The position numbers and the translations under genes were made by a program. Under the pieces are notes generated by a model that ran no database searches, had not been told where the DNA came from, and worked only from the letters and a program-made list of their open reading frames with translations. From CAZAQS01 sp046485135 (lineage in GTDB: Bacteria; Chloroflexota; Anaerolineae; Anaerolineales; UBA4823), in assembly GCA_046485135.1 (NCBI GenBank), contig JAWOHN010000029.1:1-7899 (forward strand): 7,899 nucleotides of DNA, in the 5' to 3' direction. This document shows positions 1 to 4,487 of the stretch, one piece after another (positions within the stretch are counted from its first letter, which is position 1; the number at the start of each line of letters is the position of its first letter).

Positions 1-330
1 CCGCTAGTCGATCACCAGGCCATCCAATGGATGCTGGCAGACGCTGCTACCGAAATCCAGACTGCCCGCCTGATGATCTATTATGCAGCCTGGCTGAAAG
101 ACCAGCGCCGCCGTTTTACAAAAGAGGCTGCCATGGCTAAGTTGTTCGCCACAGAAATGGGCGAAAGAGTCTGTCGCAACGCCATCCAAATCCATGGAGG
201 GTATGGCTACAGCCGGGAATATCCTGTTGAGCGCATCTACCGCGACGCCCGCCTGATGACGATCGGGGAAGGCACCAGCGAAGTCCAAAGAATGGTCATC
301 GCCCGCAGCTTAATCCAAGAAAGCCACTGA
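1..330 (+). CDS. Acyl-CoA dehydrogenase, C-terminal part (5' end outside window)
   Basis: This is the C-terminal all-alpha domain of a FAD-dependent acyl-CoA dehydrogenase, which makes the alpha-beta double bond of an acyl-CoA in fatty-acid or branched-chain amino-acid degradation and passes electrons to ETF. The frame is open from base 1 and runs 109 codons to TGA at 328-330, so an ATG at 31 is only an internal methionine. Visible family blocks are the helix around AIQWMLADAATEIQTARL (codons 7-24), the flavin-contact stretch QIHGGYGYSREYPVER (63-78) and the end motif GEGTSEVQR (89-97). Glu90 in EGTSE lies at the catalytic-base position of medium- and short-chain enzymes. The residue before it is Gly rather than the common Tyr, which other family members also show. 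Substrate chain length cannot be decided from this fragment. The gene converges on lepB. The family call is very secure; the exact subfamily is open. Confidence 0.95.
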   Translation, partial: PLVDHQAIQWMLADAATEIQTARLMIYYAAWLKDQRRRFTKEAAMAKLFATEMGERVCRNAIQIHGGYGYSREYPVERIYRDARLMTIGEGTSEVQRMVIARSLIQESH

Positions 331-404
331 GCAATCCAAAGCCAAAATCCAAAGTAATTAACTTGAGTTCGAAATAAGAAAATTTGATTATAAAAAAAGT
401 AAAC
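331..404. other. Convergent AT-rich intergenic spacer
   Basis: This spacer separates the convergent stops of the acyl-CoA dehydrogenase and lepB. It starts with a short direct repeat, AATCCAAAG, occurring twice about 14 bases apart. It holds a run of seven A at 392-398, read as seven T just after the lepB stop. TTGAGTT at 363-369 is complementary to AACTCAA at 402-408, but the 32-base loop is long for an intrinsic terminator and the T-tract sits inside it. It may serve as a weak bidirectional end of transcription, but no compact GC-rich hairpin is present. Confidence 0.4.
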
Positions 405-1007
405 TCAATGCCCAGCGGCAACTGCAGCCGGGAAATTGAGCATGCCCCATTTGTCCGGAGGCCAATACACAACCTCCGCCTTTCCAATTACATTATTCAT
501 CGGCACCATGCCCCAAGAGCGGGAGTCAGATGAGTTGTTGCGGTTATCCCCCATCACAAAGAGGGAGTTTTCCGGCACGATCCAATCACCGCCCTGGTGC
601 GTTGCAGAGGCAATGTAAGGTTCCACCATGAGCTGGTCGTTGACGTATACCTTGCCATCATAAATCCGGATGCTGTCACCTGACAGACCAATAATGCGTT
701 TGATATAGGGTACCTGCTCAGGATCAGGAGGGTAGCGAAAAACAATCACATCCCCTCGCTCCGGAGATCCAAGTTTATAGGCAATTTTGTTGACCAAAAC
801 AAAATTGCCCGCATGCAGGGTTGGCTGCATGCTGATCGATTCGACCCGGATACGAGCCGATACCATGTTAATGCCCAAGAACAAAGCCACCGATAGAATG
901 ATGGTCTCAAGGATATCAATTAGTGCTCGCCGCCAGCTTGATCTCTGTCCCGAACTATCCGCTTCCGGGATCACTTCACTTCGATAATCGTCCAAAAGTA
1001 CCTCCAA
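405..1007 (-). CDS. lepB: Signal peptidase I
   Basis: Type I signal peptidase is a membrane-anchored serine/lysine protease that removes signal peptides from exported proteins on the outer face of the cytoplasmic membrane. The 200-residue protein has a polar cytosolic start, one predicted membrane segment at about residues 29-48 (ALIDILETIILSVALFLGIN), then the catalytic region. The nucleophile is Ser59 in SISMQPTL, the general base is Lys103 in YIKRIIGLSGD, and the conserved late box GDNRNNSSDSR is at 153-163. One anchor and this length fit the short bacterial type rather than the longer E. coli enzyme. The start is TTG at 1005-1007. GGGAG lies six bases upstream and no better in-frame start is near. 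It is separated from mog by 178 bases that carry a good promoter, so it is probably transcribed independently, possibly also by read-through. Confidence 0.95.
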   Translation of the reverse strand: MEVLLDDYRSEVIPEADSSGQRSSWRRALIDILETIILSVALFLGINMVSARIRVESISMQPTLHAGNFVLVNKIAYKLGSPERGDVIVFRYPPDPEQVPYIKRIIGLSGDSIRIYDGKVYVNDQLMVEPYIASATHQGGDWIVPENSLFVMGDNRNNSSDSRSWGMVPMNNVIGKAEVVYWPPDKWGMLNFPAAVAAGH

Positions 1008-1066
1008 GAAAATCTCCCACCGGGCTTGCCCCTCCTGGAGATTTCATCTGGATTAATAACTAATCA

Positions 1067-1080
1067 GCAAAAGCTTTTGC
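1067..1080. repeat. 14-base perfect palindrome in the lepB leader
   Basis: GCAAAAGCTTTTGC equals its own reverse complement. It sits about 10 to 23 bases downstream of the predicted lepB transcription start. A palindrome there may bind a dimeric regulator. With no loop bases it would make a poor RNA hairpin. No known regulator motif is recognised. Confidence 0.5.
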
Positions 1081-1096
1081 CTGTGTAATTAACTGG

Positions 1097-1125
1097 ATTA
1101 TATAACCCTCTGTAAATGAGGGCAA
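1097..1125 (-). promoter_or_regulatory. Candidate sigma70-type promoter of lepB
   Basis: Read on the minus strand, TTGCCC (1120-1125, 4 of 6 to consensus) and a perfect TATAAT (1097-1102) are separated by exactly 17 bases. Transcription would start near 1089-1090, giving a leader of about 82 bases before the lepB TTG. The spacer and -35 edge contain an inverted repeat, CCCTC and GAGGG separated by seven bases (1106-1122), which could be an operator half-site pair. This is the best promoter match I found in the window, but it is by eye only. Confidence 0.6.
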
Positions 1126-1185
1126 GGATAGATCCACATGACCCGATTGACCTTAATCTTCTGCTAACCTGGTTGGACGCAATTC

Positions 1186-1713
1186 CTACCTGGCCTGATG
1201 CCCGGCTTCAGAGCGTGGGTCTTCGCGCAACAATTGGACCGCATGCGGCAAGACGGGTATGATCACATCCAGATTTTCGGCAGCTCCTTTAGGGCTCCCC
1301 GGCAGGTTAACAACCAGCGTGCGACCCCGAATACCGGCTACCGAACGAGAGAGCATGGCATGCGGCGTGATCCGCAAGCTAGCCTGGCGCATCGCCTCAG
1401 CTAAACCTGGCGCAGCTCGCTCAATTACTGCCAGGGTTGCTTCCGGCGTTACATCACGCGGGCTGAAGCCAGTACCCCCGGTGGTCAAGATCACGTCCAG
1501 ATCACCGCTTCCAGCCCAATTAATGAGGGCTTTTTTGATCGCCGGAATTTCATCCGGAACCGTCAGCCGGCGAGCAACCTTCCAACCCCGGGTTGTTATC
1601 AACCCTTCCAACGCAGGGCCAGAAGTATCCGGGCGTAGCCCTGCCGATGAACGGTCAGAGACGGTCAGAATACCAACACGCAAAACCAGATTAGTCGAAA
1701 TAATATCACTCAA
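1186..1713 (-). CDS. mog: MogA/MoaB-family molybdopterin adenylyltransferase
   Basis: Enzymes of this family adenylate molybdopterin with ATP, preparing it for molybdate insertion in molybdenum cofactor synthesis in the cytoplasm. The 175-residue protein has the family pattern throughout: the first strand with VSDR (18-21), TTGGTGFSPRDVTPEAT (77-93) with the GGTG loop and the conserved Asp87, MRQASL (108-113) as in E. coli MogA, and NLPGSPKGAAENL (136-148). The TTG start at 1711-1713 is supported by GAGG five bases upstream and by an in-frame stop (the TAG ending the upstream acetyltransferase gene) just ahead of it. No ATG occurs in frame before residue 108. It lies 27 bases after the GNAT gene and is probably co-transcribed with it. 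No other cofactor gene is visible here. MoaB-type naming is equally possible, since the two are hard to separate by sequence. Confidence 0.92.
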   Translation of the reverse strand: MSDIISTNLVLRVGILTVSDRSSAGLRPDTSGPALEGLITTRGWKVARRLTVPDEIPAIKKALINWAGSGDLDVILTTGGTGFSPRDVTPEATLAVIERAAPGLAEAMRQASLRITPHAMLSRSVAGIRGRTLVVNLPGSPKGAAENLDVIIPVLPHAVQLLREDPRSEAGHQAR

Positions 1714-1740
1714 ATCAACCTCAGCAGGTACATCATGCTG

Positions 1741-2184
1741 CTAAACTAAATCTTTCCCAAAGATATGTAAATCCATGCGCGTCCATCCGCCCTTTTCGTA
1801 GAAACGCACCGCCTCCTGGTTGTCATAGGTCACCAAAAGATAGTAACGGATACAACCCTTCTCTTTTAGACGATGCTCAAGCTCAACCATCAATTGGTCT
1901 CCAAGACCTTTGAAACGGTGCTCCTTTTGCACAGCCAGGTGATAGACCATCCCTCTGCGTCCATCGAAGCCTCCCAGTACTGTGCCAACGATCTTGCCAT
2001 TCACCTCAGCCACCAGGAATAAATCTGGGTCGCGTTGAAGCTTCTTCTGGATCTCCTCTGGCTCATCAGAACGCCTGACATGAATACCCGGGCCTGCAGA
2101 TTGCCAGATGGCATACACTTGCTCGTAATCCTGCGGATGGCGGAACGTACGGATTGTAAAGCTGTCGCTTTCAATCCCGCTCAT
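1741..2184 (-). CDS. GNAT-family N-acetyltransferase, YpeA-like
   Basis: This is a 147-residue, single-domain GCN5-related acetyltransferase that would move acetyl from acetyl-CoA to an amine; the substrate is unknown. It resembles E. coli YpeA as I recall that sequence: IRTFRHPQDYEQV at the start (11-23), DLFLVAEVNGKIVGTVLGG (54-72), and the ending FGKDLV. The acetyl-CoA pyrophosphate loop is R90-F-K-G93-L-G95, on the usual R/Q-x-x-G-x-G/A pattern. The late helix NQEAVRFYEKGGW (122-134) matches the family's typical C-terminal motif. The ATG at 2182-2184 lies inside the end of the PHP/AlbA_2 gene with a 14-base overlap, which suggests translational coupling. A RimI-type or small-molecule acetylase cannot be excluded. 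Confidence 0.9.
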   Translation of the reverse strand: MSGIESDSFTIRTFRHPQDYEQVYAIWQSAGPGIHVRRSDEPEEIQKKLQRDPDLFLVAEVNGKIVGTVLGGFDGRRGMVYHLAVQKEHRFKGLGDQLMVELEHRLKEKGCIRYYLLVTYDNQEAVRFYEKGGWTRMDLHIFGKDLV

Positions 2185-3931
2185 CTTCTGCGCCTACCAG
2201 CTTCTTCCAGGGCCCGCGGATTCCGTCATCCGTGACGCCAAAGTAATACCGGTATCCTTGCGGGGTGCGCTGAATCAGATCGTAGCGAGTGATATTGCCC
2301 TGCTTGTGACGATGCAATAAGCCCAGGTCCCCTTCCCAAATTATCGAGGCCTGGCTGAGATCAGCTGGCAGCTTGGCAAATTCTTTGATCGCATAATGCC
2401 ACAGCCTTCTGGCAGATGTGCGAGTCACATTTTTGACAACATTTCCATTGCGCAAGTCGCGCATAGTAAAGTAACGCGAGCCACCACGCTCTTCCATTCC
2501 AACCACTTCTACTCCGGTCCGGGGAGCAATCCCGTTTTTAACCTCTTCAACCACTTCATCCCGGGCAGGGGCTTTCTCGCTAGACTCGGGGCTGACTTCC
2601 GCTGGAAGCGCAGATACAGGGCGCTCGCGCCAGCCACGTTTGACCAAACCGACAATTTCATCGCGCACAGCCAGACCGGTTTCTGCCTCATCCCGCACGT
2701 AGATCTTATTATCATCAACGGCATAGGGCGGATCATCACCGCGCGGGACCAGAACCCGTAATATTTTCTTGCCGGCTGTCTCGTGAACGTCAACTGTCGT
2801 TTGGACAGGTGGGCTGATACGATTGCTAATCTCTTTTTCCAACTGGGCTACCAGTTGTTCCGGGTTAATCACCCCCATCACCGGCTTCTGCGGGTCGCTG
2901 CTCAAACCGACATACAACGTGCCGCCGTTCGTATTGGTGAACGCACATACGTCCGATATGATGGCGTACAGCTTGCCTCCCCGCACCGTCATACTTTCAT
3001 GAAAATCTTGAACAATGTTTGCGCCCTCTTCACGAGCTGCCATAATGAAATCAAAGGCCGGTTCCTCTTGGTGGCGGTATGGGCGTGTACGAGCAAAGTC
3101 GTTGCTTTGAAATAGCTCGATCAAGGCATCAAAACTGACCTCGGGTAGCATCACATCGGTGGCCCGGTCGCCCACCCCTAAATTCTTTTTACGCTGGGGA
3201 TCTGAGGTTACTCGGTGAGCATCTGAACCCTGAATGCAATGCATCCGGCGCGGATATTCCGGCTTGGTTCCGCTGAAAAACGCCGCCGTGTTACGCCGCC
3301 CACTTTGCTCCAAATCAGTCACTTCCAGCGCATGCAGGCGAGGGTCCTGGGTGTAAGCGATGCGAGTCTGCCCGCCAAAGGTAAAACCGCGCATAGCCAC
3401 CCCGTTGCTAGAATTGGCATGAGCAGCAATAACCAAACCCCCGGCTTCGTTGATCACCTGATAAGCGGTGATCACATCTGACGTGGCTCCGATGGTTTCT
3501 GAGCCGTGATCTAATAGCTCAGTAGGGATATTCAAATCCAGCAATAAGTGTTCGATTTCACGGATAGGTTTCTCAGGGGAGAAAAACCCCATAATATGAA
3601 ATCCAAAGGTAGCAGTAAATTCAAAACCGGGCAGCACCAGGATCTTCTCCAACAGACGGCGGTATTCCGCCAGGCGAGACTTTTCCTCCGGCAGCAATCG
3701 GTTAAGTTTTTCCAGCATCGTAAGTTGCTGGATCTCCTCCTGCATACCCCGGTATCCAGCCACAGTGTTGTGATCGGCAAACCCGATAATGTCCAATCCA
3801 CGCGCTTCGGCGCGGTGCAATATGTCTAAATAACTGACCTCCGGCTGTTGGTAATCAATCGAAGCCGGTGTGTGTAAATGTAAATCCATCGTGGCCCACT
3901 GCATCGGGGCGCGGGGACGTTTTTTAGCCAC
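2171..3931 (-). CDS. PHP phosphoesterase domain fused to AlbA_2 (Schlafen-type) putative nucleic-acid-binding domain
   Basis: The 586-residue predicted cytosolic protein has three parts. Residues 13-290 form a PHP (polymerase and histidinol phosphatase) metal-dependent phosphoesterase domain. Its metal ligands appear intact: DLHLHTP (16-22), ADHN (52-55), Glu104 in GFEF, His112, His171 in AAHAN and GSDAH (235-239). Residues about 300-430 match the AlbA_2 fold of Schlafen-like proteins, including AFTNTNGGTLYVGL (330-343), VLVPRGDDPPY (393-403) and KIYVRDEAETG (409-419). A charged, Pro/Glu-rich linker (about 437-468) leads to a C-terminal region (about 470-586), rich in Arg and aromatics, that I cannot assign. 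The start is GTG at 3929-3931 with GAGAG six bases upstream; the ATG at codon 10 is a weaker alternative. The domains suggest hydrolysis of a phosphodiester or phosphomonoester linked to nucleic acid or nucleotide, but the substrate is unknown. Its 3' end overlaps the acetyltransferase gene. Confidence 0.85.
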   Translation of the reverse strand: MAKKRPRAPMQWATMDLHLHTPASIDYQQPEVSYLDILHRAEARGLDIIGFADHNTVAGYRGMQEEIQQLTMLEKLNRLLPEEKSRLAEYRRLLEKILVLPGFEFTATFGFHIMGFFSPEKPIREIEHLLLDLNIPTELLDHGSETIGATSDVITAYQVINEAGGLVIAAHANSSNGVAMRGFTFGGQTRIAYTQDPRLHALEVTDLEQSGRRNTAAFFSGTKPEYPRRMHCIQGSDAHRVTSDPQRKKNLGVGDRATDVMLPEVSFDALIELFQSNDFARTRPYRHQEEPAFDFIMAAREEGANIVQDFHESMTVRGGKLYAIISDVCAFTNTNGGTLYVGLSSDPQKPVMGVINPEQLVAQLEKEISNRISPPVQTTVDVHETAGKKILRVLVPRGDDPPYAVDDNKIYVRDEAETGLAVRDEIVGLVKRGWRERPVSALPAEVSPESSEKAPARDEVVEEVKNGIAPRTGVEVVGMEERGGSRYFTMRDLRNGNVVKNVTRTSARRLWHYAIKEFAKLPADLSQASIIWEGDLGLLHRHKQGNITRYDLIQRTPQGYRYYFGVTDDGIRGPWKKLVGAEDERD

Positions 3932-4028
3932 TATTCACTCTCTTATCGTAATTTCTTGTAACTGCCCAGTCTAGTAGAAAAATGCCAGAAAAACTGGTGT
4001 GAGTAAGGAGAATGCATCCCCCACGCGT

Positions 4029-4043
4029 ACCTGAATTTCAGGT
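4029..4043. repeat. Inverted repeat upstream of the PHP/AlbA_2 gene
   Basis: ACCTGAATTTCAGGT has perfect seven-base arms, ACCTGAA and TTCAGGT, around one central base. It lies about 100 bases ahead of the PHP/AlbA_2 start and 52 bases after the receiver stop. It could be an operator, or a short hairpin with six pairs and a three-base loop. No T-tract follows on the minus strand, so it is unlikely to be an intrinsic terminator. Confidence 0.5.
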
Positions 4044-4046
4044 ATT

Positions 4047-4058
4047 CCTTTGCAAAGG
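4047..4058. repeat. Second palindrome adjacent to the first
   Basis: CCTTTGCAAAGG is a perfect 12-base palindrome three bases from the inverted repeat at 4029-4043. The two sequences differ, so they are not repeats of one site. Their closeness in a 163-base intergenic gap is suggestive of regulatory binding, not proof of it. Confidence 0.45.
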
Positions 4059-4094
4059 CTTTAGTCTGAGCGGCTGTAATTGTCATGATGATCA

Positions 4095-4487
4095 TTAATC
4101 GCTCGCAACCTCCCTGGCAGGGCGAGTTGTATTGATGATCTCTTGAATTTTCCTGATCAAATCATCCGGCATATATGGCTTAAGGATAAATCCATCCGCG
4201 CCGGCTTGCATACATTTGTAACCAACGTCCATCCCCGATGACATCAGCACAAACAAATCTTTTAATTCGGCATCCTGGCGAATTTGTTTCAAAATCTCCA
4301 ACCCGCTGATTTGACGCAGGTGTACGTCAATCAGGGCCAGTTCAGGTTCTTCTTGCCTGATCTCTGACACAATTTCTTCAACCTCATCTGCGCTGACCTG
4401 GCTAACTGTAAACCCCTCCATTTGCAGCAAGGTTTGCAGCAAGGAAAGCATGGTCGCATCATCCTCAACCAACATAATTTTACTCAT
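4095..4487 (-). CDS. Stand-alone response regulator receiver protein (CheY-like)
   Basis: This 130-residue protein is a single receiver domain with no output domain, so it would act by protein contact or as a phosphorelay intermediate. The acidic pocket is Glu8-Asp9-Asp10, the phosphoacceptor is Asp54 in LALIDVHL, the switch Ser is 83 in VLMSSG, and the conserved Lys is 103 in LKPY. All phosphorylation residues are therefore present. A short hydrophilic tail follows the last helix. The ATG at 4485-4487 overlaps the end of lon by 8 bases (ATGAGTAA). The bases ahead of it are A-rich with no Shine-Dalgarno match, so translation probably depends on ribosomes finishing lon. No histidine kinase is in the window, so its partner is unknown. 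Confidence 0.93.
   Translation of the reverse strand: MSKIMLVEDDATMLSLLQTLLQMEGFTVSQVSADEVEEIVSEIRQEEPELALIDVHLRQISGLEILKQIRQDAELKDLFVLMSSGMDVGYKCMQAGADGFILKPYMPDDLIRKIQEIINTTRPAREVASD

Larger units (their letters stand above)
1008..1185 (-). other. mog-lepB intergenic region (lepB leader and promoter)
   Basis: This 178-base gap holds no gene. On the minus strand it contains the lepB promoter at 1097-1125, a leader of about 80 bases with a 14-base palindrome at 1067-1080, and the GGGAG ribosome binding site that decides the TTG start. Another AGGAGG-like stretch lies about 20 bases further upstream, with no start codon suitably placed for it. I see no terminator hairpin after the mog stop. 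Confidence 0.6.

Noticed and set aside
392..404. Intrinsic terminator after lepB based on a seven-T run
   Set aside because: No compact GC-rich hairpin precedes the run. The only complementary arms enclose the run in a 32-base loop.
1259..1744. Plus-strand open frame of 161 codons
   Set aside because: It lies opposite mog, which has clear family motifs. The peptide is Arg/Ser/Pro-rich without any recognisable domain, as expected for an antisense shadow.
1741..3931. Defence system built on the AlbA_2 protein and acetyltransferase, possibly a toxin pair
   Set aside because: The acetyltransferase looks like YpeA rather than a TacT-type toxin, no antitoxin-like gene is present, and the surrounding genes are housekeeping with no mobile elements.
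3945..3973. Promoter for the PHP/AlbA_2 gene (TAGACT-17-TACGAT)
   Set aside because: Both boxes are weak, and the predicted start would fall on the ribosome binding site itself.
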